DNA of 64,000 nucleotides from Hedera helix (lineage: Eukaryota; Streptophyta; Magnoliopsida; Apiales; Araliaceae), in contig OX359274.1 of the NCBI GenBank assembly GCA_947179155.2, positions 48,331,564-48,395,563 of the forward strand. The letters run 5' to 3'. Below the pieces are notes generated by a model. That model did no database searches and was not told where the DNA came from. It worked only from the letters and a program-made list of their open reading frames with translations. This document shows, piece by piece, positions 1 to 12,563 of this stretch (its first letter is position 1; every line of letters starts with the position of its first letter). A program made the translations under genes and the position numbers.

Positions 1-405
1 GTTGAAACGAAGAAGAATTAAAGTGGTGATCATGTAATAGTGATTTTTTTATTTATAATATAGTACGATGTTTTAGAACTTTTTTTGTGGATCAAAACAA
101 TAAAGTTGTTTATTATATATGCAAATTTTAATTAAACTTAATTAACAGCCCGTTATTATTTGTTATTAATGCAGTTTGTGAAAAGTCATTTTCGGACGGA
201 TTGAGTCTTAACTAATATGAAATTGAAATATGATATGTTGTTGTGTGCCCCTGCAGGAATGAGTTCTGTGAAAAGCAAGTTTACCAAAAAAGAAAGCAAC
301 AATTGCAAAAACATAGTTGGGTGGAGAAACCTAGTTTCATGCATCCAAAATAGACAAAAAATAATAATAATCACAAATTAAGTTTAAAAAAATATGCCTC
401 CCTCA
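1..405. other. AT-rich non-coding stretch at left edge
   Basis: I see no coding exon, RNA gene or clear transposon end here. Only short chance reading frames occur. Confidence 0.5.
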
Positions 406-1900
406 ATTTTTTTTAAAAAAAATCAGAAATAGTATTATATATATACTGCTAAAAATCTAAGATATAAAAAACATATAATAGATATATAATGAATCTGTGA
501 TCGCTGATACTCTTAATCGTTAATAGTCGTTTTTCTTGTAGTGTATTGCTTTTTGATCACCTACTTTATTGTTAGGCCGCCATCACCATATGCTTCAATC
601 ATAATCCACTCACTTTGGCACTGAATATGCATTTCACATTAATTTGGGTTTTAGACCTTCATCTTCTTTTTGGTGCGACATTTATTTTCCAACCATGAAA
701 GCAGTTGAGAGTATAAGATTATGGTCCTATATAAGTTGGTTATTTCAGCGGACTAATTTCATACGCGCTGTATGAACTAAAGGTTGTGACAATTCAAAAA
801 ATAGGTGCGACGAGAAAGAGTATAGACATACAAATGTTTTTTTTATAAAAAATAATTTATAAAATGATGAGTTAAAAGTATAATTGGTTAATCATTTATC
901 ATATACGTGTGAACCCAGTGATTGTAACGTATCACTGCCATATCATTATTTTTGTATCTACTTTTAGTATATATTTTTTTAGTCATTAAAGTATTATTAA
1001 AGAAAAAAACAGTGCAAAAAAGTTGAGAAAGAACAAGAAAGGTTATGAAAAGTGAATTCGCAAGATTTTGGTTAATTTTTATGATGAAAGGAGTTTATAT
1101 TAGTTTATTGTTTCTAGTACATAATTAATATTTAAAAATTGACGATCTTTAATTTAACAATAATGTTTACTAATAAATTAAAGAAAACACTATTTTCATA
1201 TATATTTTTAATATTTTCACAAAATCTTTTATCATATAAGTGTAAAGCGGATTTTACATTTGCATGAGAATAAATTTTGAAAAAAAATATCAAAACACTT
1301 GTGAAAATATCATTTCTCAAAATTTAATCTTCTTTTGTACTCCTTTATACTGAAATTAATCTTGATAGTTTTTAGCTTGCAGGTGTTTTTAGTTCATTTA
1401 TTGGGGATGAAATTCTCTGTTGTCACTCTTTGTGGTAATTCTCTGTTGCAAGAGAGTGACAACAGATGCATATATATCTGCATGTATATACATAAATATA
1501 TGCATACAGATATGAATATATCTGATGCTACTTTATTACAACATAGAGCTGCAATAGAGGACCTGACGCCCATTTGTCGGTCTATGACTCTCTAAGTAGT
1601 GGACCCAATGGTTTTTGGTCTAAATGGGTCCAATGGTTTAATTTGCTGAAAACTAGCATGAGATTCTTTATAATTAAAATTCTTTATTTCTCTGTGCTGA
1701 GGCCTGTTACGACACTTTTTAGAATCTACGACGATGGTATGTCCCGTCGCTGAAACCCTACAAAAAAATAGAATTATGACGATAATACATACTGTCACCA
1801 TAGACTTTAAAAACCGTCGTCATAGACCTCGATACAGAGAACTAGAGAATTTGATTATAGAGGATTTTATCCCCCAGAAACTCTGACAAGTTTAAAATAA
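406..1900. repeat. Diverged direct duplication, copy A
   Basis: This stretch is repeated in the same orientation at 4098-5085. Shared blocks include the text around CACCTACTTTATTGTTAGGC (near 551 and 4190), the block near 700-830 (4325-4470), the block near 1090-1300 (4620-4860), and the final block near 1579-1640 and 1875-1890 (4990-5080). Copy A has extra segments, for example about 65 bp near 490-550 and about 175 bp near 1400-1575. No gene is evident. It is either an old local duplication or two copies of an undefined repeat. Confidence 0.75.
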
Positions 1901-2569
1901 AAATAATTCGGTGTTATGATGTTGGGGTTATGTGTGAATTTTTGTTCCGCCGACGGTTACCGGCGGGGTGTACACTAATTCAAGTTTAAGGCGGGTGAAG
2001 TGTGAAATTCAAAGATTCCAAATTAGTACTACTACTACCAGATAACTGGTAAATGTAGTCGACCCTATGCATATAGCTAGATTTGATTAGGTTTTCATAT
2101 TTTATTTTTCCCCAACGGAAACTAACGTATAAAGTTTGTCCATGGGAATTAATCCATATTACCTACAGTTTATTAATGGGTTTTGATTGAAAAATTCACT
2201 GCCAGCTCCACTTTTTTTCTTTCTGTAAAAGACAAAACGGTAAACCGTTACAAAAGACACTCCATTTGATGTCTTAAGATCGATCGATCATACTCGAACC
2301 ATATTTTCATTCCAATTCCAATTTCTGTACGTTGCGGGTCGTTCTTGCAAACATTTATTTCTTTCACCGGAGGAGTTTGAATTCCTTGGATTTGGTTTTT
2401 GGAGTGAGAAGTGTTTGGTGGGTTCTTTTTCTTCGGCTGAGAGGAGATGATGGCTCACGGCTGATTTCAAGTTTTTTTATTTGATAAAAAAAAGTTCAAT
2501 TAGTTTCAGTTTTGTGCAAAATATATTATTCTGAATTGCGTTCTTAAATCAGAAACAATAGCTCTTGAA

Positions 2570-2570
<1 letters not shown>
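1901..2570. other. Intergenic stretch, nothing recognised
   Basis: Unique-looking AT-rich sequence between duplication copy A and the TA tract before the terminal-inverted-repeat element. I see no coding exon. Confidence 0.4.

Positions 2571-2571
<1 letters not shown>

Positions 2572-2600
<29 letters not shown>
2572..2600. repeat. (TA)n microsatellite
   Basis: A pure TA dinucleotide run directly abuts the left end of the element at 2601. Another TA run abuts its right end, so the element sits inside a TA tract. Confidence 0.9.
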
Positions 2601-2603
<3 letters not shown>

Positions 2604-2720
2604 GAGTGATCCATAGCAAATAGATGCTATGAAATTTTTTTGGGCAAATACCATCAATTCCATACGTTTTGAGCAGCAACGGTGGAGATCTAAAACAGCA
2701 TATATCACGTTATATCACGT

Positions 2721-2739
2721 CCGCTAGTTCAACTAGCGG
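2721..2739. repeat. 19-bp perfect palindrome
   Basis: CCGCTAGTT and its exact reverse complement AACTAGCGG flank a single C. The same palindrome with central G lies at 2828-2852, where the arms extend to 12 bp. Degenerate copies lie at about 3511-3530 and 3618-3638. Confidence 0.9.
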
Positions 2740-2827
2740 ATTGTTTAATCATTTTTTGTTGACACTCTTATCCCTCATGAATGAGAACGACGTCGCATTA
2801 CGTGAAGGATTTCAGTAGTTTATTCAC

Positions 2828-2852
2828 CATCCGCTAGTTGAACTAGCGGATG
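2828..2852. repeat. 25-bp perfect palindrome
   Basis: CATCCGCTAGTT and its reverse complement flank a single G. It is the second palindrome in the left arm of the 2601-3746 element, about 108 bp inward of the first. Confidence 0.9.
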
Positions 2853-3204
2853 TAAAACAACACCAATCTGTCCCCAAGTATCTCCGAAGCCTTCTTTTAT
2901 AAAATGAATATGAAAAACATAAAGGAACATAAAAAAATCAATTCGTACCAATACAACAACAGTGGATAGTCCATAACCAAATTGAGAGATCTATATTTCA
3001 CACTGACCCCTCTTCTACTAACCACCTGCAAGTTCCATGATGTTCAAGCAATTTATTGGGCACTTCGGTAATTATTGTCATTCAATCACTCATATCTTTG
3101 CAGAAGTTACGCACCCATCTTTGCTCAACAAGGCACATATAGCACTCAAGTAGTTAATAGAACATACTAGATCATTTTACTTCCCTGTGGAGAAGAGCCA
3201 GTCA

Positions 3205-3480
3205 CTGCTTAGAAGCCTCTGTAAGAATGAACAGCTGAAACAACTTAACATTTTGCACAATCACAGGATCTTCACAAATTGTGGTGCATCCGCCCTCAGT
3301 CCTTCAAGTGACCTATACAAGTATAACCTAAACCCAGAAAGGCAAACTAATGATTTGCAAGCAGCAAAAGAAGAAGCATAATCCGGTTCTTGGTCACCAG
3401 GTGTAACAATCTCTGAGGGGCTAAACGAGTCTGTCCCTAGATGGGTCAACTGTGGGGCTAGTTGTAATAATGAGAAGAAA
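3205..3480 (-). pseudogene. Coding-like fragment inside the transposon, origin unknown
   Basis: The minus strand is open for about 80 codons with a composition that looks like protein. It contains SPSEIVTPGDQEP and later SFAACKSLVCLSGF, followed at about 3330 by a plausible GT donor. There is no convincing start codon and no clear partner exon. It may be a gene fragment captured by the element. I do not recognise the source gene, and a chance open frame remains possible. Confidence 0.3.
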
Positions 3481-3744
3481 AATCTGGGTTCTGATGATGT
3501 TTACCCCCGTCCGCTAGTTGGACTAACGGATGATGTTTTACTACTTCTGTGATATGCTTTAATTCGACGTTGTTTAATGCCATGGCTAATTGCGTCCAGG
3601 AAAATTGATTAATCAGTCAGCCAGTTCAACTAGCGGACGGGCGTAATCCAGATTTAAATCTCCACCGTTGCTGCCCAAAATGTGTGGATTTGATGCTATT
3701 TGTCCAATTTTGTTTCATAACATCTATTTGCTATGGATTGCCCC

Positions 3745-4068
<324 letters not shown>

Positions 4069-4097
4069 ATATATATATATATATATACGACTGCTTT

Positions 4098-4721
4098 TAA
4101 TTTTATTTTTAAAAAAATCAGAAATAGTCTTATATATACTGCTAAAAATCTAAGATATAAAAAACATATAATAGATATTACTTTTTGATCACCTACTTTA
4201 TTGTTAGGCCGCCATCGCCATAAGCATAAATCATAATCCACTTACTTTGGCAATACTGAATATGCATTTCACATTAATTTGGGTTCGAGACCTTCATCTT
4301 CTTTTTGGTGCAACATTTATTTTCCAACCATGAAAGCAGTTGAGAGTATAAGATTAATATGGTCCTACATAAGTTGGTTATTTTAGCGGACTAATTTCAT
4401 ACACCGTTATATGAACTAAAGGTTGTGACAATTCAAAAATTAGGAGCAATTAGAAAGAGTATCGTTATACATACATGTGTAGATGGTCAAGAATCACTAT
4501 TATATCATTATTTTTTAGTTATTAAAATATTATTAAAAAAAAACGGTGTAAAAAAGTTGTGAAAAAGAGAAAGATTATGAAAAATAAATTCGCAATATTT
4601 TAGTAAATTTTTATTATGGAAGGAGTTTATATTAGTTTATTGTTTCTAGTACATAATTAATATTTAAAAATTGACGATCTTTTAACAATAATGTTTACTA
4701 ATAAATTAAAAGAAGCACTAT

Positions 4722-4797
<76 letters not shown>

Positions 4798-5085
4798 CAT
4801 TTTTGACAAAGATCTTTTCTCATATAAGCCTAAAGCGGATTTTACATTTATATGAGAATAAATTTTGAAAAAAAAAATCAACACACATGTGAAAAATATC
4901 GTTTCTCAAAATTTAATTTTCTTTTGTACTCTAAATAATTGAATTAATTTCGATAGTTTTTAGCTTGCGGTGTTTTTAGTTCATTTGTTGGTCTATGACT
5001 CTCTAAGTAATGGACCCAATGGTTGTTGGTTTTTGGTCTAAAGTGACCCAATGGTTTTTCTGGAAACTCCGACAAGTTTGATCTT
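4098..5085. repeat. Diverged direct duplication, copy B
   Basis: This is the shorter partner of 406-1900. It contains a (TA)35-like run at about 4726-4796, where copy A has only CATATATATTTTT (near 1197). The microsatellite therefore expanded in one copy after duplication, or shrank in the other. No gene is seen. Confidence 0.75.
4726..4796. repeat. (TA)n microsatellite
   Basis: An uninterrupted AT dinucleotide run of about 71 bp within duplication copy B. Confidence 0.95.
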
Positions 5086-5108
5086 CAATTGTTTACGGGC
5101 CTATTCAT

Positions 5109-5489
5109 TACTCCCTCCATTCCTAAATTACACAAAAATTAAATAAGCTATTAATAGATTTAATATAAGTAAAAGATAATTAACAGTGACTAAAATACTT
5201 TTATCTTGAAAATGAAAAGAATATGAACGGTAGCCCACTTTTAATTTGATGCAATTACTTTTCCTTCTAAAATTAATTAGGAACAAGAGAGATAAATAGA
5301 ATTATCCAATAGGGATAAATTAAAAGAGAAAAAAAATAGTCTAGAAAAGATGAGAAAAGTTTAGAGAGAGTATTGATGTTTAGGGGTAATTAAGAAAACA
5401 GTATAATTAATATGTCTTAAAAATCTGAGAACGTCAAATATATAAAAATAACTCTCTAATTCGTCAAATAATTAAGAATAAATGAAGTA
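5109..5489. mobile_element. Stowaway-type MITE (Tc1/mariner)
   Basis: The left end TACTCCCTCCATTCCTAAAT is mirrored by a right end that in reverse complement reads TACTTCATTTATTCTTAATT. The CTCCCTCC end and TA target are hallmarks of plant Stowaway MITEs. It is non-coding, and the arms have diverged. Confidence 0.65.
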
Positions 5490-6104
5490 TTTAAAATAAC
5501 ATTTTTCTTCTACAGACAACTGGGCCTTAAAAACCTGCTCAACATCATCAATTAAGCCAAGCAGGAGCTCTTTGCCTCCTTAGTGCCCAAAAAAATTAAA
5601 GAAACTTGTCGTGTGTAATTCAGCACGTGTACAACGTTATGGGTTAAAACTAGAACCGGCAATATTAGCTTCCCCCTAACTTAAAACTCAATACCATTAC
5701 AGATTAAGCTGGACTTGACCAAATTGGACAGGAGTCTCTTTTATTTATTGAAACAAGAGCAAACTAGATGAATATGAACGGGTTATAAAATCTAATTTAG
5801 AAAATCATATAAAACAAGTTTGATAGTTCGTGCAAAATACGAATTTATGTGCATTAATTTTTTAAATTTGTGCACACGATTTGATTTATATTGAAAAAGG
5901 AAGTATGTGTATGCATCTTGAATATAAACTATTGGGCTGGCAAATATAGAGTCAAAAAGAACTACTCAGATTCGTTGAAATAAGAATAAGAAAATTAATT
6001 TATGAATTTGAGAAATCATTGTAAATGAGTATATATAACATGTAAAGAATTAAAAAAAAAATCACAAAAAAAACCCTTAAATTGCTGAGTCACAAAAGAA
6101 ATTA
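5490..6104. other. Intergenic stretch, nothing recognised
   Basis: AT-rich sequence between the Stowaway MITE and the small solo LTR. I see no coding exon or RNA gene. Confidence 0.4.
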
Positions 6105-6270
6105 TTAAATGTAACACCCAAGTCCCACATCAGTTAATGTGGGATATTTGGATGTGTTTATAAGGACCCAAGTTGCTATCATTAATACCTTCAATCATGA
6201 CCTTTTAAGTGAGCCTGTGGTGGGCTAAGATGACCCAAGAAAATATTATTGAGACAGTCATTACATTAAA
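6105..6270. mobile_element. 156-bp solo LTR with perfect 5-bp target duplication
   Basis: The LTR spans 6110-6265, starts TGTAACACCC and ends GTCATTACA (inverted TGTAA/TTACA). TTAAA flanks it on both sides (6105-6109 and 6266-6270). Inside is GTCCCACATCA at 6122, close to the plant snRNA upstream sequence element, with TATA-like TTTATAAG at 6157. TCCCACAT and ATGTGGGA form an 8-bp stem. The size fits a TRIM-class LTR retrotransposon reduced to one LTR by recombination. Orientation follows the TATA box, rightward. Confidence 0.75.
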
Positions 6271-6636
6271 TTATCGAGTTGATTTGAGACCGATAAAAAC
6301 AACTCAATTTTATTCTGTTTAATACGATAGCGTTTGATGTATTTATCACTCAGTATATTGAAAGAGGACAAAGTTGAGGCAAAAGCTTGGGAAAGTGGTT
6401 CTGGGGTTGGGAGAGAGTGGGGGATACGAGTGGTCCTATCTTACGGGCCACCACATGTAACAAGTCCGTCAGAAAAAGTAACACACACATTGCCGGTCTT
6501 CTTGTATGCTCTTTCTATTTTGTACCTAACCACCATCTGATTGGACGTTGGACCAGTTCAGCCCATTTGTTGTAGGGGAGAATGGGCCGAACTACATAAT
6601 GTATTGAATTTATTTGATTGAGATTTTATTAAGTTG

Positions 6637-6881
6637 CAATATGCCGGGTGTGATACGGGTACGGGAGATCAAAAGTGATAGTTCAGTAATAAATATTTTT
6701 ATTTTTATTGTGTAAAATTATAGATTTAAATTTTTCTTCCGACAGTAAAAAGTCAAAGGTTCGAATTAGACTGATTATTTTTATTTTTTGTTATAGTATC
6801 TTAGAAAGCTGATTAGTCATCACTTTTAAAATAAAGAGACAATCTTTAACAACCGTACCCGTATCACACCCGGGCATATTG
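6637..6881. mobile_element. MITE upstream of RPN8
   Basis: The left end CAATATGCCGGGTGTGATAC and the right end are inverted repeats of about 28 bp, differing by one extra C. A downstream AAAAGTGAT block is also mirrored. It lies about 160 bp before the RPN8 start codon, so it could sit in or beside the promoter. There is no coding capacity and the superfamily is not assigned. Confidence 0.7.
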
Positions 6882-6944
6882 AACCCGGGCCGTTATTATA
6901 TTCTTTAAATCTAGTTGGGGGTTCCTTTCTTGGGCAGAACTCCA

Positions 6945-6979
6945 AAAAGAGAGAGGGAGAGAGAGAGAGGAAGAAGAAG
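6945..6979. promoter_or_regulatory. GA-rich leader or core-promoter tract of RPN8
   Basis: A purine run of GAGA repeats lies 70-100 bp before the RPN8 ATG. Such tracts are common in plant 5' leaders and core promoters. No clear TATA box precedes it, which would fit a housekeeping promoter. The role is inferred from position only. Confidence 0.35.
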
Positions 6980-7048
6980 GGTTTTGAAACAGAAGCTCTG
7001 TGTATAGTCGCTTGGGATTAATCGGTTAAATTTTGCGGGCATTGAGCG

Positions 7049-10000
7049 ATGGATGTGATAAAATCACAGCAGATATCGGCGAGGCCGATCGAGAAGGTTA
7101 TAGTACACCCTCTAGTTCTCCTCAGCATAGTCGATAACTACAATAGAGTTGCCAAAGACACTCGGAAGCGCGTCGTCGGAGTTCTCCTCGGCAGCTCTTT
7201 CAAAGGCACCGTCGATGTCACCAACAGCTACGCAGGTGCTTTTTCGGATCTATTTCATTTTGTGCTTTTATTGTTATCAAATCATGCTGTATCATACATG
7301 ATACGCCGTGTTTGTATATGCATAACCTTGAATGAAGATTGATTTGAAGTTGTGTTATTATATTATTACAGCTGAATTTGGTCATGAAAAAAAAAAGTAA
7401 ATAATTATGGTTAGGTTATAAGAAAATTAGGGTTTTATGATACTGGCATGTGACATGAGCTTAATTTTGAGCTGAATTTAAACGTCAATATTATTATTCT
7501 CTAGTTTTTATTAGAAGGATGAGAAAGGAGAGAGGAGAATGAGTGAATGACCAACAAAAGGTTTAAATTTTTTTTAGCTAGACAACTAGAATATTGAGCA
7601 TGTGCCTAATTCTTTCAGGGTTTTTTGAAATGTATGGCATTGAGTTTTTGATCAGGTAACTTGAATTTTGGAGATGAAAGAGTTGGGTGTTGAGGTATTG
7701 TTAGTTTACAGTGTGTAATAGCTGGGAGTAAGAGCTAGTAAAAGCTATATCTAACATGTTTTACCATCCCAATTTTCAGGATTCTTCATTGACTTAAGCT
7801 AATCTAATATATTTCCAGTTATTTACAGTATGCCGGAAATAATTGTACCCTATTTAGTAGAATTTAGTTTGCAACATGGCATGGAAGATGTCTATACTTG
7901 GTTCTATATCCATATGTATGGCACAGTATTCTAAAAAGAGGGCTAGGCCCCCCCGACGCCTCGCCTAAGTCCAAGGCGGGAAAAAAATTCCTCCAGAAAA
8001 TTAGACGGGACTAGGCGAGCCTAGTCTAGGCGGAGAAATTAGGCGGGACCTAGGCGGAGAAATTAGGCCTGCAATTGTTTTTTTTAATAACTAAACTATA
8101 GAATGACGTCGTGAGAGTGGATGATAAAGTTGAGGGTTGTTCGTGCTTTATTTGGAGGCGATTGGTGAAACATCCGGAGCGGATAGCGTGTTAGAGTTTA
8201 GGAGAAGTTGTAGAAATGTTATAGTAAGAGAACTCTATGAAGAATATTTTTTATTTGATAATGACACGGAGGAAGAGGGAGTATGAGTATGAGTTCGATG
8301 GAGACATTATCTTGGAGGGATATGGAGAAGAATAGTTAGAGATATAGAGGAATATGGAGATAAGGGCTATTAGTTTGTATTTTTTATTATTTGTTTGTGT
8401 TTGAACTTTGAACAATTGTATGTTTGTGTTTGAACTTTGACATTGACAATATGGATGTGTTTGAACTTTAAGTAAAGGTTTTTATTATCTTTATTATAGA
8501 TTGTTTTGTTTTATATTATTGTTTTGTTTGGATAAATGTAAGATAAAATATTAAAATTAGTTTAAAATAAAAAATCTCGCCTAGGCTCCTGGCTACTTGC
8601 CTAACGCCTTTTAGAACATTGGTATGGCATGCAAATTCTATAAATGGAGTTGGAGAAAATTAGATAATGATCAAAACGTTGATTAGGCAGTATAAAGGTA
8701 TAGATGAGTTGCAACTTTTATGTAGGGGTTCCTTTACAAATGGAGTAGCTCACTGCTCTCTAGACCTAATAACTTGTAATGAAATTTGACTATTAGTACT
8801 ATTTCTACATGGTTGAATCTTGTTTTGCAGTGCCTTTTGAAGAAGATGACAAAGATCCTAGCATATGGTTTCTTGATCATAACTACCATGAGGCAATGTT
8901 TTCCATGTTCAAGAGAATAAATGGTATTGCATTCCAATTTAAGAGTCATAATAATGTGTTGGCTAGATTTTCCCAAGAATGTATTAGCCATGTCATTCTC
9001 TTTTTTTTTTTGGAAAAATATTGCAGCAAAGGAGCATGTTGTTGGTTGGTATAGTACCGGCCCAAAGCTGCGAGAAAATGACCTAGATGTTCACGGTTTA
9101 TTTAATGAGTAAGATTTAATATTGATCCATGAAATTCCTGCTTTTTTTTACATTGCATAAAAATGTATTTTCATCCAATCTTGATTAATCTCCAATGGTG
9201 GGAAGATCTGAACCTCTTAGGAGCACATTATATTTGTAGCCTTCATCTTCTTGAGCTTCTCTTTTATCTGCATATGCATCCCTTCGTCCTCTTAAACGTA
9301 TTTTCTACCCGCAAGTGCATCACTCTTTTTTATCTTTTCTCCTGCTACCTCCTTTCTTTCTCTGTTTCTTTCTTAATGACTGAGTTCCTGGTATGGCAGC
9401 TATGTTCCGAATCCTGTGTTGGTGATTATAGATGTGCAACCTAAGGAATTGGGAATTCCTACCAAAGCTTACTATGCCGTAGAAGAAGTTAAAGAGGTAG
9501 GATCTTTTCCAGGGCCTTCAATCTAGCTCTTGTGCTGATTAATTACATTCATCATTCCAAGTGGAATAGATTTAGTTATCTCTATTTGCTCTTTCAATGT
9601 TAACAAGAGGCTAATAACACATTACAAATTTTGTGGTCACCTTTGAACATTAAAGTTTTTCATACATGTATCTTAGACTAAGCTAATTCTTATTTATGGT
9701 CACAGAATGCTACTCAGAAAAGCCAGAAGGTTTTTGTTCACGTGCCGTCAGAAATTGCTGCTCATGAAGTTGAGGAAATTGGTAATCCATGAAATTGAAA
9801 GTACTTTTTGCATAAGAAAGTTATCCATGCCATTCCCACATATGTCCAAGAATGACGGGATGTTGCAAAGCAACTTATTTTGAATTATTTCATATTCCAT
9901 ACATCTAATCTTGCCTGTAAACAGGAGTGGAGCACTTGCTGAGGGATGTGAAGGATACAACCATCAGCACCCTCGCAACGGAGGTTTTTTTCTTTGCTTA

Positions 10001-12563
10001 TCTTAAATTGTTTGTGCATCTCTTACTTGTAAGAATAAATTGATAGTTGAAACTCTTAGATGATAAAGTACTCATGCCTGCATCCACTTCCGTTTCTTGT
10101 TTGTTTGCTCGAGTTCAATTGTTATTTTCATTTCTCATGCTTAAAGAAAATGTAGTAAATGGTGTTTCTGTTCTCTTTTGTCTTGCACAGGTAACTGGAA
10201 AACTTGCAGCCTTGAAGGGATTGGATGCACGGCTACGAGAGATACGGGGTTATCTTGATCATGTTGTTGATGGGAAGCTTCCACTAAATCATGAGATTTT
10301 GTACCACTTACAGGTAACTTTCATCATCTAATTCATTTGCAGTTTACTTATGGACTTCGAGCATGTACATAACATCTGCCTTTGTGCATAAATTGCATAG
10401 TGCTAGGCCAGACTAAAGTGTAAACACATGTTTTAGTTGTAGACTAGAATAAACTCTTTGATTAGCTTTCTTCAAATAAACATAATCTAATTTTTTGATG
10501 AACATTATTTTTTATAAGTAAGAGGTATATAAAAACAAGACACCGGATTCCCCTTCCCCAGCTGGCGGGGATGGGGATGTTACAGTACACACAAAGTACA
10601 CAAAAAGTAGGTGGATACAAAAAAATCCAAGATAATCTTCCCCTCAAAGTGGTTGCAAAGCAAACTATCCTAAAAAATAATAAAAGGAAACCACAGAAAG
10701 GGGATAAATCTCGTTCTCCAAATACGTTGAACTCAAAAAGTAAAAAATAAAAGTAAAAGAAATCCAATATAAGTCGAAGGTTTCTTGTCCTCAAAATAAC
10801 GTCTGTTCTTAAAGGAGAGCATTTTTTTTTCCACCCAAATTTCACCTCTTGGTTCCATATATGGGTTAGTGGTGGCAGTGGATGGAAATCTGGTTTTGGG
10901 TCTTTTAAAGAAATATTTTCTGCCTCCAAATAAAAATTTCCTGTTCTTCAAAGCGGAAAACAGCTTAAGAAATGAAACATATATGTATTAAGGATAACAA
11001 TGATAAGAGACCAATATTACCCTATTCTTTCTTATTTCATTGTGGAACGTATGCATGCATACATATTACCACATTATAAAACCAACTGTTTTCGTCTAAT
11101 TATTTTTGTAACCAACGGCATGCCATAATTTGTGGTTCTCATCTTAGACAACATCTTTGTCCACACACAAAAAATGTGTAACATACTATCCGGCTCTGAT
11201 AGCAATTCCAACGACAATTTCTTCATCAAGCATGCAAAAGAACTTCAGTTGGATTTGTGCATTCTACATGTATATTGATCGAATTTCACTTAAAAGTGTA
11301 CTGAGCTAATCCTTTTTCTGTATCTAGTAATTTTTGCCATTTGATCTCCTAACCTATTCTTCATTGTCTATTTCATGAATATTGCAGGATGTATTTAACC
11401 TTCTCCCAAATCTGAACGTGGCAGATCTAATCAAGGCATTTGCAGGTAAATAAATAGCTTCATCAGAATCAGAAGATTATACAATTAAAAAACAAAAGTT
11501 TATCTTCAGCACATTGGTTTATTAACTTCTTATGCACATCAAACATTCTTTGTGCAGTAAAAACAAATGACCAGATGTTGGTCATATATCTTTCATCTCT
11601 GATTCGAAGTGTGATAGCGCTCCACAACTTGATCAATAACAAGGTGAAACTCCTCTTTATACATCAAGTTCTTTTTCTTTTTTAAATTTTTGTATACAAG
11701 TGTTTGACATATAGATGAGCTTATGCCCAGTTTCCATCAACGATGGTTCATTGCTGTCCATTAATTTAAAGTCCTAACAGCTTTCTCCTTCTCATCTACT
11801 TTATAACAAAAAAACAAACAATAAGAGGGGCCTGAAATCCCCAAGGCAGGCAAGAACGGAGACCGAAACCTACACTTTTTTTTTTAATTAATAAATAAGC
11901 ATGTAATTACCTGACTGATTTTAGTTGAAAGCAAAACTATTTTATTTGCTTCTTTGTGATTTTGACTTGAGTTTGTTGATTATGTTTGTAGAAAACAGTA
12001 AATATAAGGTTGTAAATCGAACCAAACAGTTCGGGCTCGACTCCGAAAAATGTGAGCGAGACTCGAATTAAAACTATGAATAGAACTTAGTGAAGTTATA
12101 CTCCAGTCATTTAGGATTCAAACTATACGAATTCTCAATCATGATTTGATACATACTTGATTGATACGTAATCGAATAAATACTTAATACATTCTCTTAT
12201 AATATATATACAATTAAACAAAATTAGAATAATTAGTTATTATTTTTTTATTTTGTTTGTAATTTTAATTATAATTTTTTATTTGTAAAGTGTAGTTGTA
12301 ATTATATTTTCTCATTTCTAAGTAAAATAATAAGTTCAATTAGTAATTACTTTTGTTGTATTGGTATTTGAGGAAAAGATTCAAGAACAATTTATTCCTT
12401 AAGTTGTGTTGGTATTAATTTCTGCAATGGATAGCTTTTCAGATGCATTCCTGATGATTTGACTAATAACGTTATAATATTGGTTTCTCAGATGCTTAAC
12501 AAGGAACATGAGAAAGCTGAAGATGCAAAGCCCGCGACTGTACCACCTGTTGCTGGGAGCTGA
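7049..12563 (+). CDS. RPN8: 26S proteasome regulatory subunit RPN8 (PSMD7), ten exons
   Basis: Non-catalytic MPN-domain subunit of the 26S proteasome lid. In this family RPN8 pairs with the deubiquitinase RPN11. Exons: 7049-7235, 8831-8923, 9027-9108, 9400-9496, 9706-9781, 9925-9983, 10191-10313, 11388-11445, 11558-11643, 12492-12563. All junctions are GT-AG and in frame, giving 310 residues, the usual length. The MPN domain covers roughly residues 13-145. Where RPN11 has the zinc-binding HxH of the JAMM motif, this protein has GWYSTGP (residues 100-106), so it should be catalytically inactive, as RPN8 is. The C-terminal half holds the helices used for lid assembly, ending in VPPVAGS. The ATG at 7049 begins MDVIKSQQI, the conserved plant start. 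Intron 1 carries a hAT remnant and intron 7 a probable LINE tail, both outside the splice sites. Confidence 0.96.
7916..8629. mobile_element. hAT element remnant in RPN8 intron 1
   Basis: The element spans 7924-8621. It begins CAGTATTCTAAAAAG and ends CTTTTAGAACATTG, and both subterminal regions carry CTAGGC/GCCTAG-type repeats. GTATGGCA flanks it on both sides (7916-7923 and 8622-8629), a perfect 8-bp target duplication typical of hAT transposons. The interior near 8100-8340 looks like a degraded transposase 3' end, with acidic codons and several stops. It is non-autonomous and does not touch the flanking exons. Confidence 0.85.
10486..10960 (-). mobile_element. Probable L1-type LINE 3' fragment in RPN8 intron 7
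   Basis: Read on the minus strand, this ends in a phrase typical of plant LINE tails (TACTTTTTGTGTACTTTGTG, then CCCC-rich text, then TATATACCTCTTACTTATAAAA). A 155-codon minus-strand open frame crosses it but shows no conserved domain that I can see and is low-complexity hydrophobic. I read it as a 5'-truncated LINE. Exact ends and target duplication were not resolved. Confidence 0.4.

Noticed and set aside
2721..3640. Repeated palindromes considered as a CRISPR-like array
   Set aside because: Only four copies occur, in mirrored pairs within transposon arms. The DNA is plant nuclear and there are no regular spacers or cas genes.
6110..6265. A U-snRNA gene, suggested by the upstream element and TATA box
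   Set aside because: No snRNA sequence follows. LTR ends and a perfect target duplication explain the segment better, and motif spacing is atypical.
10462..10929. 155-codon minus-strand open frame
   Set aside because: It lies within RPN8 intron 7, is hydrophobic low-complexity, and fits the non-coding tail of a LINE.
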